Below, in pieces: positions 8,437 through 17,938 of a stretch of 64,000 nucleotides of DNA. The translations under genes were made by a program, and so were the position numbers. The stretch spans positions 4,599,662 through 4,663,661 of the forward strand of contig NZ_CP011479.1 of NCBI RefSeq assembly GCF_001011155.1. The letters are read 5' to 3'. The DNA comes from Hoeflea sp. IMCC20628. Lineage in GTDB: Bacteria > Pseudomonadota > Alphaproteobacteria > Rhizobiales > Rhizobiaceae. Below the pieces are notes generated by a model. The model was not told the DNA's origin and searched no databases. It worked only from the letters and a program-made list of their open reading frames with translations. The first letter of the stretch is position 1. Every line of letters starts with the position of its first letter.

Positions 8437-8559
8437 TCAGGCGCGGGTGTTCAGGGAGTGCGGTCAGTCAGCTTTGGCATATTAATCGATTGAAATGCTC
8501 TCTGGACTGATTAAATTCCCGAATTTTGTCAAAAGCTTGGCTTGAGAGGCTGGCGGGCT

Positions 8560-8588
8560 TTGACGCGGTGCAAATAAGGTCCTAAAAC
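8560..8588 (+). promoter_or_regulatory. Predicted promoter of the sdh operon
   Basis: TTGACG at 8560-8565 and TAAAAC at 8583-8588 are separated by exactly 17 bases, a good match to a sigma-70 type promoter. Transcription would start near 8595, leaving a leader of about 65 bases before sdhC at 8661. This also argues against the upstream ATG at 8595 being the sdhC start. Confidence 0.5.
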
Positions 8589-8660
8589 GCTGTCATGGTC
8601 ACCGGCCCTGCTTCGCAGGTTCGAGTGACTTTCCTTGCGGGAAAGAAGGACAAGGTCCCG

Positions 8661-9056
8661 ATGACCAATGTGACGCAGAACCGGCCATTGTCGCCGCACC
8701 TGAGTATCTACAAGCAAATACCGACCATGGTGATGTCGATCGTTCACCGACTCACCGGCATGGCGCTCTATGCCGGCACGCTGCTGGTGGCTTTGTGGCT
8801 GTTTGCGGCCGCCTCTGGCGAGGGCACCTTCGAATGGGTCAACGGACTGTTCGGGTCGATCCTCGGGCGGCTTGTGCTGCTCGGATACACCTGGGCGCTG
8901 GTGCATCATATGCTTGGCGGGTTTCGGCATTTCATCTGGGACACCGGCCGCGGATTTGATCCGCAGACCTCGACCAAAATGGCCTGGGCGACACTTGCCG
9001 GCTCGATCATCCTGACGGTCCTGATCTGGATCGCCGGCTATGCAGTCCGGTTCTAG
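8661..9056 (+). CDS. sdhC: Succinate dehydrogenase cytochrome b556 subunit
   Basis: A 131-residue membrane anchor of complex II. It has three hydrophobic helices, the SIVHRLTG quinone-site motif (26-33), and the His-His pair at 82-83 in the VHHMLGGFRH segment, where the axial heme ligand of the family lies. With SdhD it anchors SdhAB to the inner membrane and passes electrons from succinate to ubiquinone. ATG 8661 follows an AGAAGGACAAGG ribosome binding site; the frame is open to 8595, but that would begin at the predicted transcription start. First gene of sdhCDA-fkbM-sdhB. Confidence 0.95.
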   Translation: MTNVTQNRPLSPHLSIYKQIPTMVMSIVHRLTGMALYAGTLLVALWLFAAASGEGTFEWVNGLFGSILGRLVLLGYTWALVHHMLGGFRHFIWDTGRGFDPQTSTKMAWATLAGSIILTVLIWIAGYAVRF

Positions 9057-9070
9057 GGCTTTAGAGGGAT

Positions 9071-9460
9071 ATGGATATGAAGGACATGCGCACGCCACTC
9101 TCCAGGGTCCGCGGACTCGGGTCGGCCAGAGAAGGCACGGATCATTTCTGGCGGCAGCGGCTGACGGCCATCGCCAATGTACCGCTGCTGATCTTCTTCG
9201 TCGGCTTTATCGTCATCTATAATGGCGAGCCCTATGCGGTGGTCGCCGGCGCGCTATCCAATCCGCTGGTTGCTGTGCTGATGGGCCTGGTGCTGATTTC
9301 CGGTCTCATTCACATGAAGCTTGGTATGCAAATCATCATCGAGGACTACATTCATGCCGAGGGCATGAAAGTGGCGCTTCTGATTCTCAATACGTTTTTC
9401 TCAATCGCGGTGGGCGCTGTGTCGCTGTTCGCTGTGCTCAAACTCGGCTTCGGAGGCTGA
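9071..9460 (+). CDS. sdhD: Succinate dehydrogenase hydrophobic membrane anchor subunit
   Basis: A 129-residue protein with three membrane helices. The [15 protein letters not shown] segment before helix 1 and the [15 protein letters not shown] segment in the middle are typical of alphaproteobacterial SdhD; the His of HMKLG is the expected heme-region histidine. It begins 14 bases after sdhC. ATGs at 9071 and 9077 are both possible; 9071 is closer to the GAGGG ribosome binding site. Works with SdhC in complex II of the inner membrane. Confidence 0.94.
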   Translation: MDMKDMRTPLSRVRGLGSAREGTDHFWRQRLTAIANVPLLIFFVGFIVIYNGEPYAVVAGALSNPLVAVLMGLVLISGLIHMKLGMQIIIEDYIHAEGMKVALLILNTFFSIAVGAVSLFAVLKLGFGG

Positions 9461-9466
9461 CTGACC

Positions 9467-11308
9467 ATGGTAATGACGTCGAGCGTCAACATTGGCGGAC
9501 GCGACTACACGGTAGTCGATCACTCTTATGACGTGGTTGTTGTTGGTGCCGGTGGCGCCGGACTGCGCGCAACCCTCGGCATGGCCGAGCAGGGCTTCCG
9601 CACCGCCTGCATCTCCAAGGTGTTTCCGACCCGGTCGCACACGGTCGCGGCCCAGGGCGGCATCGCAGCCTCGCTGACCAACATGACGCCCGACAGCTGG
9701 CAGTGGCACATGTACGACACCGTCAAGGGTTCGGACTGGCTCGGCGATGTCGACGCCATGCAGTATCTGACCATGGAAGCGCCGAAGGCGGTCTATGAGC
9801 TCGAGCATTACGGCGTGCCGTTCTCGCGCACCGAAGATGGCCGCATCTATCAGCGGCCGTTCGGTGGTCACATGCAGAATTACGGCGAAGGCCCGCCGGT
9901 GCAGCGCACCTGTGCGGCGGCCGACCGCACCGGCCATGCCATCCTGCACACGCTTTATGGCCAGTCGCTGAAGCACAATGCCGAATTCTTCATCGAGTAT
10001 TTCGCGCTCGATCTGTTGATGGAAGAAGACGGCCGCTGCACCGGTGTGGTTGCCTGGAACCTCGATGACGGCACCATTCACCGGTTTTCCGCCAAGATGG
10101 TGGTTCTCGCCACCGGCGGTTACGGTCGGACCTATTTCTCGGCAACCAGCGCGCATACATGCACCGGCGACGGTGGTGGCATGATCGCACGTGCCGGTCT
10201 GCCGCTTCAGGACATGGAGTTCGTGCAGTTTCACCCGACCGGGATTTATGGCGCTGGCTGCCTGATCACCGAGGGTGCGCGCGGCGAAGGCGGCTATCTG
10301 GTCAATTCCGAGGGCGAGCGTTTCATGGAACGCTATGCGCCATCGGCCAAGGACCTGGCTTCGCGTGACGTTGTTTCACGCTGCATGACGCTGGAAATCC
10401 GTGAGGGTCGCGGCGTTGGCAAGAACAAGGATCACATCTTCCTGCATCTCGATCACCTTGATCCGGCGGTGCTCAACGAGCGGCTTCCGGGTATCTCGGA
10501 AAGCGCCAAGATCTTTGCCGGCGTCGATGTGACCCGCGAGCCGATCCCGGTGCTGCCAACGGTGCATTACAACATGGGCGGCATTCCGACCAATTACTGG
10601 GGTGAAGTGCTCAATGCGACACCGGCTGAACCGGACCGGGTTGCACCTGGCCTGATGGCGGTCGGTGAAGCCGGCTGCGCTTCGGTGCATGGCGCCAACC
10701 GTCTGGGCTCGAACTCGCTGATCGACCTGGTGGTGTTTGGCCGCGCGGCAGCGATTCGCGCCGGCGAAGTGATCGATCGGGAATCGGCGATCCCTGCGGT
10801 CAATGAAGCATCGTTTGCGAAGATCATGACCCGGTTTGACGATATTCGTCACGCCGATGGCTCGACACCGACTGCCGTGCTGCGCGAGAAGATGCAGCGC
10901 ACCATGCAGGAAGACGCAGCGGTGTTCCGCACGCAGGAATCGCTGGAATCAGGCTGCAAGCGGATGACGGCGATCTGGGGCGAACTTCCGGATGTGAAGG
11001 TCATCGACCGGTCGATGATCTGGAATTCGGATCTGATGGAGACGCTGGAGCTTCACAACCTGATGGCCAATGCCATCACCACGGTTTACGGCGCGGAAGC
11101 CCGCAAGGAAAGCCGCGGCAGCCACGCCCGCGAGGACTATGTTGGCGGGCCCTATGGCGGTCGCGACGACGAGAACTGGCGCAAGCACACGCTGGCCTGG
11201 CTGGATGACAAGGGCAATGTTACACTCGACTACCGCCCGGTCCACACCGAGTTGATTGCCGAAGGCATTGATCTTGCCAAGATCGCGCCCAAGGCACGGG
11301 TGTATTGA
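9467..11308 (+). CDS. sdhA: Succinate dehydrogenase flavoprotein subunit
   Basis: A 613-residue flavoprotein that oxidises succinate to fumarate. It has the dinucleotide-binding [13 protein letters not shown] near residue 24 and the covalent FAD histidine His58 in [10 protein letters not shown]. The active-site [10 protein letters not shown] region, the [11 protein letters not shown] block and a C-terminal domain with [10 protein letters not shown] are all present and full length. The start at ATG 9467 follows GGAGG at 9452-9456; ATG 9473 is an alternative. Its TGA stop overlaps the start of the FkbM-type gene, so that gene instead of sdhB is directly coupled to it. Confidence 0.98.
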   Translation: MVMTSSVNIGGRDYTVVDHSYDVVVVGAGGAGLRATLGMAEQGFRTACISKVFPTRSHTVAAQGGIAASLTNMTPDSWQWHMYDTVKGSDWLGDVDAMQYLTMEAPKAVYELEHYGVPFSRTEDGRIYQRPFGGHMQNYGEGPPVQRTCAAADRTGHAILHTLYGQSLKHNAEFFIEYFALDLLMEEDGRCTGVVAWNLDDGTIHRFSAKMVVLATGGYGRTYFSATSAHTCTGDGGGMIARAGLPLQDMEFVQFHPTGIYGAGCLITEGARGEGGYLVNSEGERFMERYAPSAKDLASRDVVSRCMTLEIREGRGVGKNKDHIFLHLDHLDPAVLNERLPGISESAKIFAGVDVTREPIPVLPTVHYNMGGIPTNYWGEVLNATPAEPDRVAPGLMAVGEAGCASVHGANRLGSNSLIDLVVFGRAAAIRAGEVIDRESAIPAVNEASFAKIMTRFDDIRHADGSTPTAVLREKMQRTMQEDAAVFRTQESLESGCKRMTAIWGELPDVKVIDRSMIWNSDLMETLELHNLMANAITTVYGAEARKESRGSHAREDYVGGPYGGRDDENWRKHTLAWLDDKGNVTLDYRPVHTELIAEGIDLAKIAPKARVY

Positions 11309-12153
11309 GCGAAGCGGTGGTATCGACACTTCCCATTCCGGCATTTGGCGCGCATGCTCCCAACGCATTGCAGGCCCTGGTGCTGGCAGTGGCCGGTTTG
11401 CCGCTGCTCAGGCGCGGGTTGTTCCGGCAGATGTTTTCCCCGCTTGTGATGGCGCTCGGCAAGGAGCCGATCGACATTGCGCGTGGAGGTATTCGCTACC
11501 GGCTCAGCCCTTCCATGAATGTGGCGGAGCGGGGGATCATGCTCAATCCGCTTTATCAGGAGGGCAGTTTGTGCTTCCTGCGCGAGCGGTTGCAGCAAGG
11601 CGGCCAGATGGTTGATTGTGGTGCCAATGTCGGACAGTTCAGTCTTGTTGGCGGACAGATCGTTGGCCCATCCGGCAAGGTGTTGGCGGTGGAAGCTTCC
11701 GTTGCCATGGCTACCCGTCTGGATGTGAATATCGTGCTGTCGAAAATGGAAGGGATCGTCACGGTGGCAAAGGTTGCTGTTGGTGACAAGGAAGGCGTGA
11801 TCCCCTTCGAGGTCAACGAGAACGACGGCGCCTTGTCGCGCGCCAGCGCGACCGGTAGCCATATCGTTCCCATGCGACCGTTGCTGAAATTGGTCGAAGA
11901 GGCGGGGTTGTCGCGGATCGATTTGCTGAAGATCGATGTGGAAGGGATGGAGGACAAGGTCCTGATCCCTTTCTTTCGGGATGCCCCGACGCGGATGTGG
12001 CCGGATCATGTTATTATTGAAGACGAATTGTCAGATCAGTGGGACAAGGACATGTCGCAATTTCTGACAGAGCGCGGATATGTAGAAGCTGCCCGGCGCA
12101 CCGCGGGCAATGCGTTCTTCTCTTTGCAAAAACAGGACAACTCGGATGGTTGA
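11305..12153 (+). CDS. FkbM family methyltransferase inside the sdh operon
   Basis: A 282-residue protein with the FkbM (Methyltransf_21) fold. The SAM-binding motif I is DCGANVGQF from residue 104, an acidic Val-Glu follows motif II (VLAVEAS), and the signature [13 protein letters not shown] lies near 206-218. Such enzymes methylate hydroxyl groups of small molecules or sugars; the substrate here is unknown. The likely start is TTG 11305, overlapping the sdhA stop (TTGA); GTG 11317 is possible. Its end overlaps the sdhB start by eight bases (12146-12153). It is therefore locked into the succinate dehydrogenase operon on both sides, which I do not know from other organisms. An alternative is a chance insertion of a glycan or lipid-modifying gene. 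Confidence 0.88.
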   Translation: MSEAVVSTLPIPAFGAHAPNALQALVLAVAGLPLLRRGLFRQMFSPLVMALGKEPIDIARGGIRYRLSPSMNVAERGIMLNPLYQEGSLCFLRERLQQGGQMVDCGANVGQFSLVGGQIVGPSGKVLAVEASVAMATRLDVNIVLSKMEGIVTVAKVAVGDKEGVIPFEVNENDGALSRASATGSHIVPMRPLLKLVEEAGLSRIDLLKIDVEGMEDKVLIPFFRDAPTRMWPDHVIIEDELSDQWDKDMSQFLTERGYVEAARRTAGNAFFSLQKQDNSDG

Positions 12154-12925
12154 ACTTACACTCCCGAAGAACTCGCAGCCGAAGCCGGGCAAGACCTGGC
12201 CGAAGCCGGAAGGTGCCAAGAACACCCGCGAATTCAAGATTTACCGCTGGTCGCCGGATGATGCCGAAAACCCGCGCATCGACACGTTCCATATCGATAT
12301 GGATGATTGCGGGCCGATGGTGCTCGATGGTCTGTTGTGGATCAAGAACAAGATCGACGCGACGCTGACGCTGAGGCGCTCCTGCCGTGAGGGCATCTGC
12401 GGTTCCTGCGCCATGAACATCGACGGCACCAACACGCTGGCCTGCACCAAGGGTCTCGACGAGATCGACGGTGCGGTGAAGGTCTATCCGCTGCCGCATC
12501 TGCCGGTGGTCAAGGATCTGGTGCCGGATCTGACGCATTTTTACGCCCAGCACCGCTCGATCGAGCCTTGGTTGAAAACCGTCTCTCCGACTCCGGAGAA
12601 GGAATGGAAGCAGAGCCACGAAGACCGGGCCAAGCTTGATGGTCTTTACGAGTGCATCCTGTGCGCCTGCTGCTCGACCTCGTGTCCGAGCTACTGGTGG
12701 AATGGCGACCGCTATCTTGGTCCCGCCGTGCTGCTGCAGGCCTATCGCTGGCTGATCGACTCACGCGATGAAGCCACCGGCGAGCGTCTCGACGATCTCG
12801 AGGATCCGTTCCGGCTCTATCGCTGCCACACCATCATGAACTGCGCGCAAACCTGCCCCAAGGGTCTCAATCCCGCCAAGGCAATTGCCGAAATCAAGAA
12901 GATGATGGTCGAGCGCCGGGTCTAG
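12146..12925 (+). CDS. sdhB: Succinate dehydrogenase iron-sulfur subunit
   Basis: A 259-residue subunit carrying the three Fe-S clusters of complex II. The [2Fe-2S] ligands are Cys80, Cys85, Cys88 and Cys100. The ligands for the [4Fe-4S] and [3Fe-4S] clusters start at Cys170 ([11 protein letters not shown]) and at the [11 protein letters not shown] segment. It links SdhA to the SdhCD anchor. ATG 12146 lies inside the last codons of the FkbM gene (ATGGTTGA overlap); the frame is open to 12110 without another plausible start. A strong terminator follows 22 bases after the stop. Confidence 0.97.
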   Translation: MVELTLPKNSQPKPGKTWPKPEGAKNTREFKIYRWSPDDAENPRIDTFHIDMDDCGPMVLDGLLWIKNKIDATLTLRRSCREGICGSCAMNIDGTNTLACTKGLDEIDGAVKVYPLPHLPVVKDLVPDLTHFYAQHRSIEPWLKTVSPTPEKEWKQSHEDRAKLDGLYECILCACCSTSCPSYWWNGDRYLGPAVLLQAYRWLIDSRDEATGERLDDLEDPFRLYRCHTIMNCAQTCPKGLNPAKAIAEIKKMMVERRV

Positions 12926-12947
12926 GCCCACCTGGATCTGATTCAAC

Positions 12948-12977
12948 AAAAAGGCCACCTTCGCGGGTGGCCTTTTT
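12948..12977 (+). terminator. Intrinsic terminator of the sdh operon
   Basis: A 12-base perfect stem (AAAAAGGCCACC 12948-12959 with GGTGGCCTTTTT 12966-12977) around a TTCGCG loop, ending in a T-run. It closes sdhCDA-fkbM-sdhB and may also work on the other strand. Confidence 0.9.
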
Positions 12978-13132
12978 CGTCTCGTCGCCCGTGGTGGCCA
13001 TTCTGACCGGGTTTTGGGCCAGCCGCCGTCATATGAACCCCAGTCTGCCCCGAAGTTTCCACTTTCGCACCGCCTGACGGCCATGATTGCGGTGAAAGTT
13101 GCGCCTCTCGAATTGTTTCAAGGGGACACATC

Positions 13133-14521
13133 ATGTCAACGCAACCTCCTTCCGCAGTGCAGGGCGCGCTTCGCAGCCCGGGTGTAAAGTTCTTCGTCAT
13201 CGGACTGATCGGATTCTTTCTTCTGATTCCGGCCTCGATGGTCTGGATGCTGGTCACCGAGCGGCAGGACCGCGCCGCTGGAGCGCAAGCCGAGGTGGCG
13301 CAAAGCTGGGGCGGCGAGCAAACGCTGGGCGGGGTGTTCATTTCCGTGCCCTACGAGACGCAGCAGGAGATGCACACCACCAAGGGCGTTGTTGTCCAGC
13401 AGGTCCGCAAAACCGCAATCTTCCTGCCCGAAGAAATCACCTACACTGTCGGGTCCAAGTCTGATGAACGCAAGCGCGGCATCTTCACCGTGCCGGTCTA
13501 TGATGCGAGTGTTCAGGTCTCGGGCCGGTTCAAACGGCCCGCTCCCGGTGACATCGGTCATCTTGTTGATGCGGATATGGATTGGAGCGAGGCCGTTCTT
13601 GTCATGCCGGTGTCCGATCCCCGCGCCATTCGCGCCGGCGCCAAGGCCGAAATCGATGGCCGGTCCCGGACCATCGAGCCCGGAACCGCCTTGCCGAACC
13701 GCACGGTGCAGAAAGGCGTTCACATCGGCAAACTATTCGAAGACACGCCATCCGGCTTCAGCTTCCGGCTGGAGTTTGGCCTGAAAGGCTCCACCTCGTT
13801 TGCCGTTGTGCCGGGTGCGCGCACCACCCGTGTCGAAATCGCCTCGGACTGGGCCCACCCCAGCTTCAGCGGCGCTTATCTGCCTGACAGTTCAACAATT
13901 TCAGAGGACGGGTTTGCGGCTGACTGGACGGTGCCGCATCTGGCGTTGTCGATGCCGCTGGCGTTCGACGCAGGAATGGAGACCCGGTTCGGATTGAGTT
14001 CCGACCAGAGTCTTGGCGTGCGATTTTACCAGCCGGTCGATCACTACGCTTTGGTGGATCGGGCAATCAAATATGCGGTGCTGTTCATCGGCTCGATCTT
14101 TATCACCGTGTTTGTGCTCGAGACCCGTTCCGGCCGGGCGGTGCACGGCGCGCAATATGCTTTGATGGGTCTGGCGCTGGTGCTGTTTTACGTTCTGCTT
14201 CTGGCGCTGGCCGAGCATATCGGCTTCATGCTGGCCTATGGCGTGGCCGGGCTGGCGACCACGATACTGGTCTCGACCTATTGTGCCCGGCTGCTGGACA
14301 GCCGGTGGCTCGGAGCGTTGATTGCGGGGCTGCTGACCACCGTGTTCGGGCTGCTCTATCTGTTTCTGCAGATGCAGGATTTTGCCCTGCTGGCAGGCGC
14401 CATCTTCGCCTTCGTGGTGCTGGCGGCGGTGATGTTCTCCACTGCCTCGCTTGACTGGTCGGGCCGGGGCAGCGCCAACCCGGTGGCGCCCCCGTTGGGC
14501 GAGGGTGCGGCAGAGAGTTGA
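13133..14521 (+). CDS. creD: CreD-like inner membrane protein
   Basis: A 462-residue CreD/Cet family protein. One N-terminal membrane helix (about 19-42) is followed by a large periplasmic beta-rich domain (about 45-305) with the GVFISVPY segment near its start. Five or six helices follow (about 308-440), containing the family's ALVDRAIKYAVLFI and AEHIGFMLAYGVA motifs. In enterobacteria CreD is part of the CreBC regulon and affects envelope integrity; no creBC genes are adjacent here. ATG 13133 follows CAAGGGGAC. Convergent with metC 20 bases away. The role in this organism is inferred from family only. Confidence 0.88.
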   Translation: MSTQPPSAVQGALRSPGVKFFVIGLIGFFLLIPASMVWMLVTERQDRAAGAQAEVAQSWGGEQTLGGVFISVPYETQQEMHTTKGVVVQQVRKTAIFLPEEITYTVGSKSDERKRGIFTVPVYDASVQVSGRFKRPAPGDIGHLVDADMDWSEAVLVMPVSDPRAIRAGAKAEIDGRSRTIEPGTALPNRTVQKGVHIGKLFEDTPSGFSFRLEFGLKGSTSFAVVPGARTTRVEIASDWAHPSFSGAYLPDSSTISEDGFAADWTVPHLALSMPLAFDAGMETRFGLSSDQSLGVRFYQPVDHYALVDRAIKYAVLFIGSIFITVFVLETRSGRAVHGAQYALMGLALVLFYVLLLALAEHIGFMLAYGVAGLATTILVSTYCARLLDSRWLGALIAGLLTTVFGLLYLFLQMQDFALLAGAIFAFVVLAAVMFSTASLDWSGRGSANPVAPPLGEGAAES

Positions 14522-14541
14522 GATGGCTCTGCCTGCGCCAC

Positions 14542-15687
14542 TCAGCCCAGTGCTTGCGCCAGATCAGCCATCAGATCGCCTGCATCCTCGATGCCTACCG
14601 ATACGCGGATCAGACTTTCGGGAATGCCGGTGTGGGGTTCGATGGTGTGGCGGTGTTCGACCAGACTTTCGACGCCGCCGAGCGAAGTGGCGCGGTGAAA
14701 CAGCTTGAGCTTGCCGACGACGGCGAGCGCTTCGGTTCCACCACCCTTGACCAGGAATGAGAACAGGCAACCGAAGCCGCCCTGCATCTGCTTAGCTGCA
14801 ATCTCGTGGCCGGGATGGCTTTTGAGGCCGGGATAATAGACGTCGGCCACTTTGGGGTGGGCTTCGAGATACTCGGCGATTTTTTGCGTCGAGCGGCACA
14901 TGCGCTCCACCCTGAGCGGCAAGGTACGCATGCCGCGCAGCAGCAGCCAGGCTTCGAATGGTCCGATCACGGCGCCGGCGTCGTGGCGGTCGGCCTTGAT
15001 GTCGGTCCAGATCTTGGCCGCGGGTGCGGACGTGGCGAGCACGCCGGCGAGCACATCGGAATGGCCGTTGATCGCCTTGGTGGCCGAATGCATGACGATG
15101 TCGGCGCCGTGTTCCAGCGGCCGCTGCAGGATCGGTGTGGCGGCGGTGGAATCGACTGCCAGCAGACCGCCGGCGGCATGGGCGCATGTGGCCGCATGGG
15201 CGATGTCGACGGTCTTGAGCCAGGGATTCGAGGGTGTTTCGATGAATACGAGGTCCGGCATGTGCTCCGCGCAGGCCTGTTCGAGCGCGCCAGTATCGGC
15301 GGCGTCGACCTCGTGCAGGGCAATCTGGCGGCGGGCAGAAAAATCCCTCAGCCATTTGGTGGTGCCCCAGTAGATGCCGGATTGCACCAAGATCACCGCC
15401 CCGTTCGGCAAGGTGCGGAACAAGGCCGCAATCGCCGCCATGCCGGAGGGAAACAGCAGCGCTTCCTCGGCGCCTTCGAGCCGCGCCAAGACGGTTTCGG
15501 CGATGCGGACGATGTCGGAATTGTCGCGCAGATAGATATTGTCCGGATTGACCAGCGCGTAATCCTCGTCGCGCAGGAAGGTGGTCGACGGCTGCAGTGG
15601 CGGCACCACCCCGCCGGATGGCAGGTCAATGGCGCCGCCGGCCTGGGCTGCGATTGTGGAGGGCTTGAGATCATTGGGGAGCGTCAT
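14542..15687 (-). CDS. metC: Cystathionine beta-lyase (Cys/Met metabolism PLP enzyme)
   Basis: A 381-residue fold-type I PLP enzyme. The PLP lysine is Lys204 in SATKAINGHSD. The LFPSGMAAI segment at 78-86 and ETPSNPWLK at 150-158 are family hallmarks, and SLGGVESLVEH lies near the C-terminus. Cystathionine beta-lyase cleaves cystathionine to homocysteine, pyruvate and ammonia in methionine synthesis. A cystathionine gamma-synthase or O-acetylhomoserine sulfhydrylase role cannot be ruled out from sequence. ATG 15687 matches the family start (MTLPNDLKPST); the frame is open to 15786. Nothing resembling a SAM riboswitch is visible upstream. Confidence 0.88.
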   Translation of the reverse strand: MTLPNDLKPSTIAAQAGGAIDLPSGGVVPPLQPSTTFLRDEDYALVNPDNIYLRDNSDIVRIAETVLARLEGAEEALLFPSGMAAIAALFRTLPNGAVILVQSGIYWGTTKWLRDFSARRQIALHEVDAADTGALEQACAEHMPDLVFIETPSNPWLKTVDIAHAATCAHAAGGLLAVDSTAATPILQRPLEHGADIVMHSATKAINGHSDVLAGVLATSAPAAKIWTDIKADRHDAGAVIGPFEAWLLLRGMRTLPLRVERMCRSTQKIAEYLEAHPKVADVYYPGLKSHPGHEIAAKQMQGGFGCLFSFLVKGGGTEALAVVGKLKLFHRATSLGGVESLVEHRHTIEPHTGIPESLIRVSVGIEDAGDLMADLAQALG

Positions 15688-15816
15688 GCGAGATCTGTCT
15701 TTCCCTGGCCCCTGCGCCAGATTCCTGGGAGCGGGCCGCGTCCCGCCATTGCCCTCGTGTCTATGCACTCCCGAGGAGAAATTCAACGCTGTCGTGTCCG
15801 CTTTGTCTCTCCGGTC

Positions 15817-16797
15817 TCACGCCTGTTCCAGCGTGATCACCACATTGCCGTTTCGGCCCCGGCTTTCGAAATGGGCGTGGGCTTCCGCTGCCTGTTCGAG
15901 CGGAAAGCGCCGGTCGATAAGAGGGGTGAACTGTCGGCTTTCGGCGAGGTCTGCCAGAAAGTGCAGATCTTCGGCCCGTTCGGGCGCATAGCCGCCGATG
16001 GCCTTGCGGCCTCCGGACTTGCGGGCAAACACGCTGCCGAGCAATTGCCAGAGGCTGGCGGAGACCAGCAACAGCCTTCCGCCGGGCTTGAGCGACGCGC
16101 GATAGCCGGCATAGGTGGCGGTGCCGCTGGTGTCGAGAATGATGTCATAGGCGTCGCTGGCGTTTGCCGGATCATCGCGTGTGTAGTCGATAACGGTATC
16201 GGCGCCGAGGGTACGGACCATATCGAGGCTGGCGGTGGAGGCAATGCCGGTAACAATGGCGCCAAAGGATTTGGCGATCTGCACGGCCGCGCTGCCGACC
16301 CCACCGGCGGCGCCGATGACCAGAACCTCATCGCCCGGACTGATGCCGCCCTTGTCGCGCAGGAAGTTGAGCGCGGTGGCGCCGCCAAAGGACAATATGG
16401 CTGCCTGATCAAGCTCCAGGTTGTCGGGCGCGATGGCAATTGCCTTAGTCTGGCTGATCACGGCATAATCCGCATAACCACCGAAGCCAGCGCCGGGATA
16501 GGCAAAGACCCGGTCGCCGGGCTTGAAGCTTGTGACGTCTGCGCCAACGGCTTCGACGACGCCGGCAAATTGTGCGCCGAGGACCTGGCGGCGGGGACGA
16601 AACAGGCCGAACACCAGCCTGCCGATCAGGCCGAAGCCGGCCGGCATGTCGAGGCTGCGGGCGCGATAATCCGCAGCCGTGACGCTGGTGGCGTGGACCC
16701 GCACCAGCACCTCATCGGGCTTTGGATAAGGCTTGGGACGGTCGGTCAGGGTGAGGACTGCGGGCGGTCCATAGTTGCGATAGGTGATGGCTTTCAT
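15817..16797 (-). CDS. Zinc-independent MDR oxidoreductase, quinone-reductase-like
   Basis: A 326-residue medium-chain dehydrogenase/reductase of the NADPH:quinone oxidoreductase type. The N-terminal GroES-like domain lacks the Cys/His zinc ligands. The nucleotide-binding motif is VLVIGAAGGVGSAAVQIAK at about 161-179. Such enzymes reduce quinones or enones with NAD(P)H in the cytoplasm. It is divergent from a LysR gene at 16876 with only about 80 bases between starts, so that regulator probably controls it. The upstream metC-like gene is on the same strand but 130 bases downstream. Confidence 0.87.
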   Translation of the reverse strand: MKAITYRNYGPPAVLTLTDRPKPYPKPDEVLVRVHATSVTAADYRARSLDMPAGFGLIGRLVFGLFRPRRQVLGAQFAGVVEAVGADVTSFKPGDRVFAYPGAGFGGYADYAVISQTKAIAIAPDNLELDQAAILSFGGATALNFLRDKGGISPGDEVLVIGAAGGVGSAAVQIAKSFGAIVTGIASTASLDMVRTLGADTVIDYTRDDPANASDAYDIILDTSGTATYAGYRASLKPGGRLLLVSASLWQLLGSVFARKSGGRKAIGGYAPERAEDLHFLADLAESRQFTPLIDRRFPLEQAAEAHAHFESRGRNGNVVITLEQA

Positions 16798-16875
16798 GGG
16801 AATGTTCTCCAGTTTCTGACCCGGATATACTCATGCGATCACGCAGAATAAATTGACCAGAGATGCCGATATGAT

Positions 16876-17787
16876 ATGCATTTTCGCATGGATTGGAAAT
16901 CTGTCAATTTCGACTGGAACCGGGCGCGGGCGTTTCTGGTCACTGCCGAGGAAGGTTCGCTGTCGGCCGCGGCGCGGGCGCTCGGCATGGCGCAGCCGAC
17001 GCTGGGGCGTCAGGTCTCCGCACTGGAGCAGGAACTCGGGGTGGCGCTGTTCGAGCGCGTCGGGCGCGGATTGACGTTGACGCCGAGTGGGCTCGACCTG
17101 ATGGATCATGTCCGCGCCATGGGCGAGGCGGCGGCGCGGATGTCGCTGTCGGCCTCGGGCAAGGCGCAGGCCATCGAGGGCACGGTGTCGATCAGCGCCA
17201 GCGAAGTCGATTCGGCCTTCAGGCTGCCGCCGATCCTCGCAAAACTCAGGCAGACGGCGCCGGGGATCGATGTCGAGATTGTCGCTACCAATTCGGAAAG
17301 CGATCTGAGACGGCGCGAGGCTGACATCGCCATCCGCAACTACCGTCCGACCCAGCCCAATCTGGTGGCGCGAAAGATCCGCGACATTCATGGCCGGATC
17401 TATGCGTCACGCTTCTATCTCGAAAGCATCGGCAATCCGGCGACACCGGAGGGATTTTCCGGAGCGGATTTCATCGGTTTCAACCGCTCCGGCGAATTCA
17501 TTGCCGCCATGACCCGGTTCGGGCTGACCTTGACGCAAGCCAATTTCCCGGTCGTGTCGGAAAGCCACCTGGTGCAGTGGAGCCACGTCCGCCACGGGCT
17601 CGGAATCGGCATCATGGCCGCCGACATAGGAGACGCCGAGCCGGATGTGATTCAGGTGTTGCCAGATCTCGATCCGATCGTCATTCCGATCTGGCTGGTC
17701 ACGCACCGCGAAGTACACACCAGTCGGCGGGTGCGGCTGGTATATGATCTCATGGCCAGCGAGTTGGCGCGCCCCTTTGCCAGATAA
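16876..17787 (+). CDS. LysR family transcriptional regulator
   Basis: A 303-residue LysR protein. The winged helix-turn-helix is near residues 15-75 (RARAFLVTAEEGSLSAAARA, LGMAQPTLGRQVSALEQELG, then LFERVGRG). A substrate-binding domain follows, starting with GTVSISASEVDSAF. It is divergent from the oxidoreductase gene and probably regulates it and itself from the 80-base spacer. ATG 16876 has a weak CAGAGA upstream; ATG 16888 is an alternative. An ATGC-N6-GCAT inverted pair covers 16876-16889. Confidence 0.9.
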   Translation: MHFRMDWKSVNFDWNRARAFLVTAEEGSLSAAARALGMAQPTLGRQVSALEQELGVALFERVGRGLTLTPSGLDLMDHVRAMGEAAARMSLSASGKAQAIEGTVSISASEVDSAFRLPPILAKLRQTAPGIDVEIVATNSESDLRRREADIAIRNYRPTQPNLVARKIRDIHGRIYASRFYLESIGNPATPEGFSGADFIGFNRSGEFIAAMTRFGLTLTQANFPVVSESHLVQWSHVRHGLGIGIMAADIGDAEPDVIQVLPDLDPIVIPIWLVTHREVHTSRRVRLVYDLMASELARPFAR

Positions 17788-17888
17788 GATGGAAGCACGC
17801 AGCAGCTGATTGTGGCATGCGGCCTTGCCTTTGCCGCGCCGGGACCACAGGTAGAGGTCGTGTGCTGCCTTGGGGCGGCGCGTTTCGC

Positions 17889-17909
17889 GCGGCAGGAAAA
17901 TCCTGCCGC
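17889..17909 (+). other. Perfect hairpin between LysR gene and reductase gene
   Basis: GCGGCAGGA (17889-17897) pairs perfectly with TCCTGCCGC (17901-17909) across an AAA loop. No T-tract follows, so it is not a standard terminator. It lies 30 bases before the next start and could affect mRNA stability or readthrough. Confidence 0.4.
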
Positions 17910-17938
17910 AGCTTCTGCAGCCGATTGGAAAAGACACC

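Noticed and set aside
15688-15816. A SAM riboswitch in front of the metC-like gene
   Set aside because: I compared the spacer with the SAM-II pattern I know and saw no matching core; a covariance search would settle it.
14806-16851. A 681-residue plus-strand frame
   Set aside because: It is antisense to metC and the MDR oxidoreductase gene; its Gly-rich composition reflects the opposite strand.
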